A stretch of DNA of 64,000 nucleotides from Variovorax sp. J2L1-78 (GTDB taxonomy: Bacteria; Pseudomonadota; Gammaproteobacteria; Burkholderiales; Burkholderiaceae_C). Within the stretch, counting starts at the first letter, position 1. Each line of letters opens with the position of its first letter. A model generated the notes under the pieces. The model did no database searches. It was not told the DNA's origin and saw only the letters and a program-made list of their open reading frames with translations. The DNA lies in NCBI RefSeq assembly GCF_030317205.1, contig NZ_JASZYB010000003.1, forward strand, positions 434,001 to 498,000. The letters run 5' to 3'. A program made the position numbers and the translations under genes. This document shows positions 27,188 through 35,515 of the stretch, one piece after another.

Positions 27188-28339
27188 TCAGAAGTCCACC
27201 AGGCTCAACCCGATGCTCAGCACCGTGCGCTTGCGGTTGTAGTCGATCAGCGTGTCACCGTAACCATAGAAGAGTTGCGTGTGGAAGCGCAGATTGCTCG
27301 TGACCGGGTCGCCGATGGCCTTGAGCCATTCGAGGCGTACCGAGCCCTTGCCGCTGTCGCGCAGGTTGTTGCGCACGGTCACGCCGAGGGTGTTGTCGCG
27401 GTTGTAGTTCCAACGGCCCGCGACTTCGGCGCGTCCGATGTAGTTGGCGATGTCCGGGTTGTCATCGTCCTCGGCGCTTTCCTTCCAACGCTGCCAGACA
27501 CGCGCGGTGACCTGGAAGCGGTCGTCCAGTTCGGCGCCGGCCATCAGGTAGGTGCGGTTCCAGCTGCGCGACAAGGGCAGGGCCTGTCCGTTGGACTGGT
27601 GGACGATGCCGATGCCCGCGTAGCGCCAGCGCCAGCCGCCGGGCAGCTTGAAGTCCGTCGGGTAGACGTACATCAGCTCCGGCTCGTGGTCGGTGGTGCG
27701 GAAGGGGCGGGAGAGGTCGCCGTTGAACAGCTGCCACGTCGACTGCTGGGTGTAGCCGAACCAGAGCGAATCCTTCTTCTGCGGGTCGCTCTGCGTCAGC
27801 ATGCCCTGCGCGATCTTCGTGCGCACCGACAGGCCGATGCGCATCTCGTTGGCCTGGTAGTCGGTCGCCACGCCGTCGTGTCCGGCGGCGGGCGAGGTGG
27901 GGGTGTCGGGTTTGTGCGTGGCCGCCGAGGCGCCGACGAACAGGGGTCGGTAACCGCGGAAGCCGAAGGTGCCGCAGTCGGTGCCGTTCTCGAGTTCCCA
28001 GAAACGGGAGAGCGTCGAATACTGGCGGTCGCGGCAGCCTTGCTCGGTGGCGACGGCGACCACGCGGGTCGCTGGCATGGCGGCATCGACCGGCGGCGCC
28101 GGCGTGGTGGCAAGCACCGGCGGCGCGCTGGGGATGACGGCCGCAGGCAGCGACTGCTGCTGCGACCACCGGTCGAAGCACGCCAGGCGCGCCTCGTTGT
28201 TGCCGGCCAGCTTCTGGCATTGCTGCCAAGTGAGATCGGAAGTGGCCAGCGGGCTCGCGGGCTTGTCGGCCGGCTGCGCCTGCGCGCAGACGCCGAGCGC
28301 GGCGAGCAAGGCCGCAAGGATCGTGCGGTGCAAAGTCAT
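27188..28339 (-). CDS. pldA: outer membrane phospholipase A1, 383 aa
   Basis: A signal peptide (MTLHRTILAALLAALGVCAQA) is followed by about 100 extra residues rich in Ala/Pro and then a beta-barrel domain. The catalytic set of OMPLA is visible: GIVHQSNG gives His and Ser in H-x-S, and SRSWNR gives the Asn twelve residues after the Ser, the same spacing as in E. coli. The enzyme hydrolyses phospholipids in the outer membrane upon dimerisation with calcium. It overlaps the upstream small gene by four bases (ATGA), so it is the end of the rep-small gene-pldA operon. Confidence 0.9.
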   Translation of the reverse strand: MTLHRTILAALLAALGVCAQAQPADKPASPLATSDLTWQQCQKLAGNNEARLACFDRWSQQQSLPAAVIPSAPPVLATTPAPPVDAAMPATRVVAVATEQGCRDRQYSTLSRFWELENGTDCGTFGFRGYRPLFVGASAATHKPDTPTSPAAGHDGVATDYQANEMRIGLSVRTKIAQGMLTQSDPQKKDSLWFGYTQQSTWQLFNGDLSRPFRTTDHEPELMYVYPTDFKLPGGWRWRYAGIGIVHQSNGQALPLSRSWNRTYLMAGAELDDRFQVTARVWQRWKESAEDDDNPDIANYIGRAEVAGRWNYNRDNTLGVTVRNNLRDSGKGSVRLEWLKAIGDPVTSNLRFHTQLFYGYGDTLIDYNRKRTVLSIGLSLVDF

Positions 28340-28767
28340 GGTCCGGTCTTTCGAAGAACGAAGGGTTGGGTGCGGTCGTCGCCCGAGTTTCGCCACGTGC
28401 CTCGGAACTCGCGGCCACACGAGCCGGGCTGCAGTTCACCGGCCCACACGGCGCTGATGCTCAGGCCGTCTTGGGACTCGTCGAGGATGAGAAAACCCGC
28501 GTCGTCGATGTCGCCCGAGAGCTGGGCGCTTCGGCCGTCGCGAACGATGGTGCCACGCACGCTGCCCGGGTACTCGGGATGTTGGCTCATTCGCACGTCA
28601 GCCAGCGCCGGAAGATCGCCGAAGCGCGCCTCCCAGCGGCCGTACAGCGCTTCGACAGGCAGGTCGGTGGCGTCCGTCGCGCACGCCGTGGCCGGCTCGG
28701 CGGACACGGCCACCGCAGGCAGGGCGCCGCACAGCAGCAGCGCAAGCAGCCAGGGCCGCGCGCTCAT
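28336..28767 (-). CDS. exported hypothetical protein, 143 aa
   Basis: A signal peptide (MSARPWLLALLLCGALPAVA) precedes a small domain with LYGRWEARFG, GTIVRDGRSAQLSGDIDD and FRGTWRN, a lipocalin-like or antiparallel beta pattern with two cysteines. The start overlaps the stop of rep (ATGA) and its own stop overlaps the pldA start (ATGA), so translation is coupled. It probably acts in the periplasm; function unknown. Confidence 0.75.
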   Translation of the reverse strand: MSARPWLLALLLCGALPAVAVSAEPATACATDATDLPVEALYGRWEARFGDLPALADVRMSQHPEYPGSVRGTIVRDGRSAQLSGDIDDAGFLILDESQDGLSISAVWAGELQPGSCGREFRGTWRNSGDDRTQPFVLRKTGP

Positions 28768-30848
28768 GTGTCGGCCGCGCCGGCGGCGGCCGCCGCCGCT
28801 GCGCCGTCCTGCACCTTCCGTGCGAACTCCGCGCGCAGCGCCTTGAGTTTCTCGCGCGGGTCTTCTCGGGTCGTCTTCTTGTCCAGCGCCATCTCGGCGA
28901 TGAAGCGGCTGGGCTGGGCGGCGATCATCTCGCGGCCCTTCTTGCGGCGCTTGGTCCAGCTCACGGCCAGGCTGCGTTGCGCGCGCGTGATGCCCACGTA
29001 CATCAGGCGGCGCTCTTCCTGCAGGCGCGTGAGCGTGTCGTCGCTCACCTTCTGCTGGCGGCCGTCGTCGTCGTCGAGCTTGAAGGGCAGCAGGCCTTCG
29101 TTCACGCCGACCAGCATCACGTGTGGCCACTCGAGGCCCTTCGATGCATGCAGCGTGGACAGCGTCACGACGTTCTGGTCCTGCTCGCGCTCGCTGATGG
29201 TCGACAGCAGCGAGATGGTCTGTGCGACTTCGAGCAGGTTCTTGCGCTCGCTCTCGACGTTGGCGCCCGAGGCGTCGTCGATCTCGCCGCCACAGCGTGC
29301 GGCCATCCAGTCGCAGAACTCCAGCACGTTGGTCCAGCGGCTGGCCGCGGCCTGCTCGCTGTCCTCGCCGTCGTACAGGTGCTTCTCGTAGTCGATTTCC
29401 TTGAGCCACTCGGCCAGGAAGGCGCGCGCGGCCTCGGCGCCGACCGTCTGCTTGGCGCGGTACTGCAGGTCGTTGATGTAGCGGCCGAACTCGTGCAGGC
29501 CTTCGAGCGTGCGCTTGGGCATCACGGCGGGCAGCGACGCACTGAAGAGTGCTTCGAACAGGCTCAGCTTGTACTGGCTCGCGAAGGTGCCCAGCGCGGC
29601 CAGCGTGGTGTGGCCGATGCCGCGCTTGGGCGTGGTCACGGCGCGCAGGAAGGCCGGGTCGTCGTCGTTGTTGGTCCACAGGCGAAACCAGCCGCACAGG
29701 TCTTTGATCTCGGCGCGGTCGAAGAAGCTCTGGCCGCCCGAGACCTTGTACGGGATCTGCGCCTTGCGCAGCGCCTGTTCGAACACGCGCGCCATGTGGT
29801 TGGCGCGGTAGAGGATCGCGAAGTCGCGGAACTCCTTGTGCGGCGAGTCCTGCCGCAGGCTCTGGATGCGCGCGACGGCGCGCTCGGCCTCGTGCGCCTC
29901 GTTGTCGGCGTCGACGATGCGCACCGGCTCGCCTTCGCCCAGTTCGCTGAACAGCGTCTTCGGGAACAGCTTCGGGTTGGGGCCGATCACGTTGTTGGCC
30001 GCGCGCAGGATGGCGCTGGTCGAGCGGTAGTTCTGCTCCAGCTTGATGACCTGCAACGACGGGTAGTCGACCGGCAGCTTCTTGAGGTTGTCGAGCGTGG
30101 CGCCGCGCCAGCCGTAGATCGACTGGTCGTCGTCGCCCACCGCGGTGAAATGGCCGCGCGTGCCGACCAGCGCCTTGAGCACCTCGTACTGCGTGGCGTT
30201 GGTGTCCTGGTACTCGTCGACCAGCACGTGGCCGAGCGCGGCCTGCCACTTGGCGCGCACCTCGTCGTGCTCGCGCAAGAGCTTGAGCGGCATGCCGATC
30301 AAGTCGTCGAAATCTACGCTCTGGTAGGCCGTCAGACGCTCTTCGTAGCGCGCCATGATCTGCGCCGTGATGCGTTCGTTGTCGTCGGCTGCGGCGGCTT
30401 CGGCCTGGGCCGCGTTGAGCCCCATGTTCTTCCACTTGCTGATGGTCCACTGCCAGATGCGCGCCGTCGCCGCGTCGGTGGTGCCGCCCGCGTCCTTCAG
30501 GATCTTCGTCACGTCGTCGCTGTCGAGGATGCTGAAGGCCGGCTTCAGGCCGAGCACGGCGCCGTCTTCCCGCATCATGCGCACGCCCAGCGCATGGAAG
30601 GTGCACACCACCACGTGCTTGGCGTCGCGGCCGATCAGCCCCTTGGCACGCTCGCGCATTTCGGCGGCGGCCTTGTTCGTGAAGGTGATGGCGGCGATGC
30701 GCTTGGGCGCCATGCCGGCCTGGATCAGCCGCGCGATCTTGTGCGTGATCACGCGCGTCTTGCCCGAGCCCGCGCCGGCGAGCACGAGGCACGGGCCGTG
30801 CAGGTAATTCACGGCGTCCTGCTGGGCGATGTTCAGACCGGAAGACAT
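28764..30848 (-). CDS. rep: ATP-dependent DNA helicase Rep (SF1A), 694 aa
   Basis: All UvrD/Rep helicase motifs are present: Walker A GAGSGKTR near residue 25, ITFTNKAAAEM, DEYQDTN, GDDDQSIYGWRGA, LEQNYRS, TLHASKGLEW and EERRLMYVGITRA. Length and sequence are closer to Rep (673 aa in E. coli) than to UvrD. It unwinds DNA 3'-5' and helps forks pass bound proteins. ATG 30848 starts the usual NxAQQDAVNYL N-terminus; longer frames upstream are not credible. It leads an operon with the small exported protein and pldA, an unusual pairing. Confidence 0.92.
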   Translation of the reverse strand: MSSGLNIAQQDAVNYLHGPCLVLAGAGSGKTRVITHKIARLIQAGMAPKRIAAITFTNKAAAEMRERAKGLIGRDAKHVVVCTFHALGVRMMREDGAVLGLKPAFSILDSDDVTKILKDAGGTTDAATARIWQWTISKWKNMGLNAAQAEAAAADDNERITAQIMARYEERLTAYQSVDFDDLIGMPLKLLREHDEVRAKWQAALGHVLVDEYQDTNATQYEVLKALVGTRGHFTAVGDDDQSIYGWRGATLDNLKKLPVDYPSLQVIKLEQNYRSTSAILRAANNVIGPNPKLFPKTLFSELGEGEPVRIVDADNEAHEAERAVARIQSLRQDSPHKEFRDFAILYRANHMARVFEQALRKAQIPYKVSGGQSFFDRAEIKDLCGWFRLWTNNDDDPAFLRAVTTPKRGIGHTTLAALGTFASQYKLSLFEALFSASLPAVMPKRTLEGLHEFGRYINDLQYRAKQTVGAEAARAFLAEWLKEIDYEKHLYDGEDSEQAAASRWTNVLEFCDWMAARCGGEIDDASGANVESERKNLLEVAQTISLLSTISEREQDQNVVTLSTLHASKGLEWPHVMLVGVNEGLLPFKLDDDDGRQQKVSDDTLTRLQEERRLMYVGITRAQRSLAVSWTKRRKKGREMIAAQPSRFIAEMALDKKTTREDPREKLKALRAEFARKVQDGAAAAAAAGAADT

Positions 30849-30980
30849 TCGGTGATCGGGGTGGCGCAGACGCGGCGCACAAGAAGCGGGGGAGGGCGCG
30901 GGGTGGGAGACGGGAAGCGCGCAATGATACCGGCCGGCCTTTTGCAGCGGCCCCACCACGGTCTGGCGACAATCGCGGCC

Positions 30981-31937
30981 GTGCTCCAGATCTTCGCCGT
31001 CACCTTTCCCTTCTTCGCGCTCATCGCGGCCGGCTATCTGGCGGCGCGCCGGCGCATCCTGCCGATCGACGCGATTCCCGGGCTCAACGTCTTCGTCCTG
31101 TACTTCGCGCTGCCGTGCATGCTCTACCGCTTCGGCGCGCGCACGCCGATCGACAAGCTGCTCGACGGCAGCGTGGCGCTGGTCTGGGGCGTCGGCGCGT
31201 TGCTCGTGGTGGCGCTGACGCTGTGGGCCACGCGGCGCGGCCGCATCGGCTGGAACGACGGCGCCTTCGGTGCGTTGGTCGCGGCCTTCCCCAACACCGG
31301 CTTCATGGGGGTGCCGCTGCTCGCGACGCTGCTGGGCAGCCAGGCTGTGGCGCCCGCGATCATCAGCATGATCCTCGACATGGTCGTGACCTCGTCGCTG
31401 TGCATCGCGCTCTCGCGGCTCGATGCGGCGGGGGAGTCCGGCGCGCGGCATGCGCTGGGCCAGGCCTTTCGCGGCATGGTGATCAACCCGCTGCCGTGGT
31501 CGATTCTTTTCGGCGCGTTGGCCTCCGCGCTGCAGTTCACCCTGCCGGGGCCGCTCGATGTCACGGTCGGCCTGCTGGCGGATGCCGCGTCACCGGCCGC
31601 GCTGTTCACGATCGGCGCGGTGCTGGCGCGGTCGGCCCTGCTGTCGAAGGGGCGACGCGCTCCTGCGGGCGACGTGCTGCCGATCGTGGCCGCCAAGCTG
31701 CTGCTGCATCCGCTGCTGGTCTATGCGCTGGGGCGCGCCGCGATCGCGCTGGGGCTGCCGCTGACCGACGCCGCGCTGACGGTGATCGTGCTGGTGGCGG
31801 CGCTGCCGAGCGCCAGCAATGTGTCGATGCTGGCCGAGCGCTTCGGTGCCGACAGCGGGCGCATCGCGCGCATCATCCTCTGGACGACCGTGGCGGCCTT
31901 CGTGACCTTTCCGCTGGCCGTGCGCTGGCTGGTCTGA
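30981..31937 (+). CDS. AEC-family transporter, 318 aa
   Basis: This is an integral membrane protein with about ten hydrophobic segments, beginning VLQIFAVTFPFFALIAAGYL, and with FPNTGFMGVPLL, a motif of auxin efflux carrier-type transporters; ALPSASNVSMLA lies in the second half. Such proteins export organic acids or similar substrates; the substrate here is unknown. I chose GTG 30981 because the usual family N-terminus begins there; ATG 30924 would add 19 residues. It is divergent from rep with only about 130 bp between. Confidence 0.85.
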   Translation: MLQIFAVTFPFFALIAAGYLAARRRILPIDAIPGLNVFVLYFALPCMLYRFGARTPIDKLLDGSVALVWGVGALLVVALTLWATRRGRIGWNDGAFGALVAAFPNTGFMGVPLLATLLGSQAVAPAIISMILDMVVTSSLCIALSRLDAAGESGARHALGQAFRGMVINPLPWSILFGALASALQFTLPGPLDVTVGLLADAASPAALFTIGAVLARSALLSKGRRAPAGDVLPIVAAKLLLHPLLVYALGRAAIALGLPLTDAALTVIVLVAALPSASNVSMLAERFGADSGRIARIILWTTVAAFVTFPLAVRWLV

Positions 31938-32261
31938 ACGGCCGCGCATCGCGCTGGCTTCGACGGTCCGATCGCGCGACAAGGTCGTGAAAGCGGAAAG
32001 ACATCACGCAATGCCGTGTCGTGTGAGGCGCTCTTCCATGAAGAGGCCGATGAATGGCGCCAAGCGTGAACTAGTTTGAGTGCTTTGGTACTCAGTCGCT
32101 GCTAGAGTCGCCCGCAAAACAGGGGGTCACATGACAGCGACGCAAGTTCGCATCGACGGATGCCGGGCGTTCGGCAGGCACGCGTGCCGGCCGGAGCCGC
32201 TCGGCCGCACCGCTATCGGCCGGCGCACGCCCGCCTGGCCCGCAACGCAGCGGCGGGCCAC
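31938..32261. other. 324-bp gap before the kinase gene
   Basis: It holds the promoter of the kinase operon. TGAGT-N8-ACTCA (32077-32094) is a perfect short inverted repeat, a possible operator. A 44-codon frame (ATG 32131, AGGGGG just before) ends in ATGA overlapping the kinase ATG at 32262; it could be a leader peptide, but its Arg/Pro-rich translation looks like noise. Confidence 0.4.
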
Positions 32262-34289
32262 ATGAAGCGCGTGGCACGTGCACCGAGCCCGCCGGGCGTC
32301 ACGCCGGCCGCCGCCGGCGCGCCCCGATGGATCGATCCGCCCACGGTGCTGGGCAACATGGTCGATCTGCCGAGCACCGCACCATCGACGACCCACGACG
32401 GGCCGATGCTCGGCAGCTTGCACGTCCTGCCTGAAGGTGCACGACTGCTTGACTACGAGATCGTCGGTCTGATCGGGGAAGGCGGTTTCGGTATCGTCTA
32501 CCTCGCCTACGACGCCTCGCTCGAGCGCCACGTGGCCATCAAGGAGTACCTGCCCGCGGTGCTCGCCTCGCGCGCCAGCTCGCGGGCCGTGATGGTGAAG
32601 TCGGAGCGCCATGCCGACGCGTTTCGCACCGGCCTGCGCAGCTTCGTCAACGAGGCCCGGTTGCTGGCGCGCTTCGACCACCCGTCGCTGGTCAAGGTGC
32701 TGCGCTTCTGGGAAGGCAACGGCACCGCCTACATGGTCATGCCTTTCTACGAGGGGCCGACACTCGCCCATGCGCTCCAGAGCCTCGGCCGTGCACCGAC
32801 CGAACAGGAACTGCTCGGCTGGCTGCGACCACTGCTGCATGCGCTGAGCACCTTGCATGCGGTGCGCTGCTATCACCGCGACATCGCGCCGGACAACATC
32901 CTGCTGACGCCGACCGGCCCGCTGCTGCTGGACTTCGGCGCTGCGCGTCGCGTCGTCGGACAGTCGGTGGCGACGCCGACGGTGGTGATCAAACCGGGCT
33001 ATGCGCCGATCGAGCAGTACGGCGAGGCGCCGACGCTCAAGCAGGGACCGTGGACCGACGTCTATGCGCTCGCTGGCGTCGTCTACGCCGCCATTGCCGG
33101 TCAGCCGCCGGTGCCTGCCGTCGAGCGCTGGATCGACGACCACCTGACGCCGTTGTCCCAGATCGCGCGCGGCCAATACAGCGAGCACTTCCTGGCGGCC
33201 GTCGATTCGGCGCTGGCCTTGCGGCCGGGGGATCGTCCTGAGAGTGCCGCCGCGTTCTGGGCGCAGCTCAGCGGCCCGGCCGGCAAGGCGATGCCGCTGG
33301 CTGGGGCCGCCCCGGCAGCGTTCGCCCTGCCGCCCGACGTCGACATGTCCGAGGCTGCGCAACAGGGCGCCGCCGAGGGCGACCCCGCGGTGGTGGTCGC
33401 CTCTTCGGTCGTCTTCGCTTCCCCGACCGACGCTGAAGCCGAAGTCTGGGGCGAGACCGAACTCCTGCCGTACGAAGGCCTCGAGGCGACACCCGCGCGT
33501 GACGTGGACCTGCTCTCCAAGCTCGCGCCCGTCCATGACGCAGCACCTGCGCCGGACGCGACCCTCGACGTGCCGCCCGACCCGCCGCTCTCGCTTCACA
33601 CCGGCGCGGTCGCCGACCTGCCGGAAGCGCGCACGGAGGAGGGCATCGCGCCGGCGGTGCCACCGCCGCTGCCGCCGTCCGTGCCGTCATGGGCAGCGCC
33701 GCCGTCCCTGGGCACGGTGGCACAGCCCTGGGAGACGCGCAGGCGGCGGTGGCGCTATGTGCTGCTCGCCCTGCTCCTTGCGGCGCTTCTGGCGGGTGGC
33801 TGGGCCTTCAATGCCCTGCGCTCCGGCTCGATACCGCCCGTGACCGCACCGCCACCGGCCGTGCTGCCGCCGCCGCGCGAGGCCCTGCCAAAGCCGGCGC
33901 CCGCGGCCGTACCGTCCTCAACGCCGCGCGCCGCACCCGAAGCGCCCAAAGTGGGCGCCGCCCCTGCTGCTGTCGCAGCGACGCCTCCTGTGGCACTGCC
34001 ACCGCCACCGCCGCAGTCGCCGCCGATCACAGCCAAGCCCGCAGCGAATCCGGCGCCCGCCGCCGACGTGCCGCGGACCGCCGCCGTGCCGAAGGCGCCG
34101 CTTGCGCCGCCCAGACCGACCGCCGCCGTGCCTGTCCCAGTGCCCGTGCCCGCGGTGCGCGAGGTGCCCGCCCCGGTGCCGGCCGCCACGGCGGAGACGC
34201 GCCGCCGGTGTACCGACATTCTTCAGCGGGCCTCGATCGAACCGCTCCGGCCCGCGGAGCTAGCTTTTCTCAAAAGGGAGTGCCGATGA
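32262..34289 (+). CDS. transmembrane Ser/Thr protein kinase, 675 aa
   Basis: The N-terminal Hanks-type kinase domain (about residues 65-340) has the glycine loop GEGGFGIVY, catalytic lysine VAIKEY, HRDIAPDN catalytic loop and DFGAARR. A Pro/Ala/Asp-rich linker, one membrane helix (YVLLALLLAALLAGGWAF) and a long Pro/Ala-rich periplasmic tail follow; the last residues are RRCTDILQRASIEPL. This plan recalls kinases linked to type VI secretion or envelope sensing. Its stop overlaps the start of the OmpA-like lipoprotein (ATGA), so the pair is coupled and the lipoprotein may be an output or sensor partner. Start 32262 is favoured; 32160 is possible. Confidence 0.88.
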   Translation: MKRVARAPSPPGVTPAAAGAPRWIDPPTVLGNMVDLPSTAPSTTHDGPMLGSLHVLPEGARLLDYEIVGLIGEGGFGIVYLAYDASLERHVAIKEYLPAVLASRASSRAVMVKSERHADAFRTGLRSFVNEARLLARFDHPSLVKVLRFWEGNGTAYMVMPFYEGPTLAHALQSLGRAPTEQELLGWLRPLLHALSTLHAVRCYHRDIAPDNILLTPTGPLLLDFGAARRVVGQSVATPTVVIKPGYAPIEQYGEAPTLKQGPWTDVYALAGVVYAAIAGQPPVPAVERWIDDHLTPLSQIARGQYSEHFLAAVDSALALRPGDRPESAAAFWAQLSGPAGKAMPLAGAAPAAFALPPDVDMSEAAQQGAAEGDPAVVVASSVVFASPTDAEAEVWGETELLPYEGLEATPARDVDLLSKLAPVHDAAPAPDATLDVPPDPPLSLHTGAVADLPEARTEEGIAPAVPPPLPPSVPSWAAPPSLGTVAQPWETRRRRWRYVLLALLLAALLAGGWAFNALRSGSIPPVTAPPPAVLPPPREALPKPAPAAVPSSTPRAAPEAPKVGAAPAAVAATPPVALPPPPPQSPPITAKPAANPAPAADVPRTAAVPKAPLAPPRPTAAVPVPVPVPAVREVPAPVPAATAETRRRCTDILQRASIEPLRPAELAFLKRECR

Positions 34290-35488
34290 TGATGACAACG
34301 ATCCACCTGACAAAGCGCCGGTTCCAGGCCGCGCTGTCCTCTGCAGCCCTGCTGCTCACGCTGGCCGTCGCGGGCTGTGCGACGCCACCGGCGCCGAGTG
34401 CCACAGAACTGCCGTTCGATGAAGCGGTGCTGCAAGCGACCGATGCGCTGATGGCCCAGACCGGCGGCATGGGCGGCTTCCTCTCGAAGCGCAGCGTCGT
34501 CCTCGATCCGATGATCCAGGCCGGCACCGGGCAGCAGAACGTCGCCACGCAGACCCTGCAGCGGCGCGTCGCCGACCGCATGAGCACCAAGCATGAGGCC
34601 GTGGAGATCCTGCCGTTCCAGAAGGACAACCTGGCCAAGGCGACCTACCTGCTGACCGGCACGCTCACCCGCCGACCCGTGGGCACCGCGTCGGGGCCGT
34701 TGAAGATTCAACTGGCACTCACCGACCTGCGCAGCGGCACGGTGGCGGCTCAGTCCTCCGGTCTGGCGCGTGACCAAGGCGTCGACTACACCCCGCTGGT
34801 CTACGACCAGGACAGCCCCGTGCTGGCGCAGGACCGCGTCGTCGAAGGCTATGTGCGCACCACCGCCACGCCGGCGGGTCAGCGTGCCGACGCCTACTAC
34901 CTCGAGCGGCTGGCCATCGCCCCGGTCATTACCGAGGCGGCCTCTCTGTACAACGCGGCTCGGTACCAGGAAGCGCTGGCGCAGTACAACGCCGCGGCGG
35001 CTGTACCGGCGGGCGACCAGTTGCGCGTGCTGAGCGGCATCTACCTGAGTTCGGTGAAACTCGACCGACCCGCCGACGCCGAACAGGCGTTCGCCAAGAT
35101 CGTCGACTACGGCATCCGCAACAAGCAACTCGGCGTCAAGTTCCTGTTCAACCCGGGCTCGACGGTGTTCTGGTCCGACGCGAAGGTCAGCGGTCCGTAC
35201 GGCATGTGGCTGCAGCAGATCGCCCGTCTCAGCACGCAGGCCGCCGTCTGCCTCGACGTGGTCGGCCACACCAGCCGCACCGGCAGCGAGCCGGTGAATG
35301 ATGCCCTGTCGCTCCAGCGCGCGAACGCGATCCGCCAGAAGCTGGTGGCCGAATCGGCGGTCCTGGCCGACCGCACGCGGGCCAGCGGCAGGGGCTTCCG
35401 CGAGAACATCATCGGCAGCGGCTCCGACGATGCCGTCGATGCGCTCGACCGGCGCGTCGAGTTCAAGATCGTCGGCTGCGGCGCCTGA
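34286..35488 (+). CDS. OmpA-like lipoprotein, 400 aa
   Basis: The lipobox LAVAGC gives a lipid-anchored Cys near residue 32. The middle has a CsgG-like part (LLTGTLTRRPVG, VVEGYV) and a TPR-like stretch (AASLYNAARYQEALAQYNAA). The C-terminus is an OmpA/peptidoglycan-binding type domain (LDVVGHTSRTGSEPVND, LSLQRANAIRQKL). It should sit at the outer membrane and bind peptidoglycan. Three tandem ATGs occur; AAGGGAG suits the first or second. It is translationally coupled to the kinase. Confidence 0.8.
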   Translation: MMMTTIHLTKRRFQAALSSAALLLTLAVAGCATPPAPSATELPFDEAVLQATDALMAQTGGMGGFLSKRSVVLDPMIQAGTGQQNVATQTLQRRVADRMSTKHEAVEILPFQKDNLAKATYLLTGTLTRRPVGTASGPLKIQLALTDLRSGTVAAQSSGLARDQGVDYTPLVYDQDSPVLAQDRVVEGYVRTTATPAGQRADAYYLERLAIAPVITEAASLYNAARYQEALAQYNAAAAVPAGDQLRVLSGIYLSSVKLDRPADAEQAFAKIVDYGIRNKQLGVKFLFNPGSTVFWSDAKVSGPYGMWLQQIARLSTQAAVCLDVVGHTSRTGSEPVNDALSLQRANAIRQKLVAESAVLADRTRASGRGFRENIIGSGSDDAVDALDRRVEFKIVGCGA

Positions 35489-35515
35489 CCGGACCCGCGC
35501 CCGCGTCTGCCGGCC

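Noticed and set aside
28977..30980. Plus-strand extension of the AEC transporter frame
   Set aside because: Antisense to rep; the real transporter begins at 30981 with a membrane helix.
32131..32265. 44-codon frame ending in ATGA at the kinase start
   Set aside because: Ribosome site and overlap look good but the translation is Arg/Pro-rich noise; kept only as a note.
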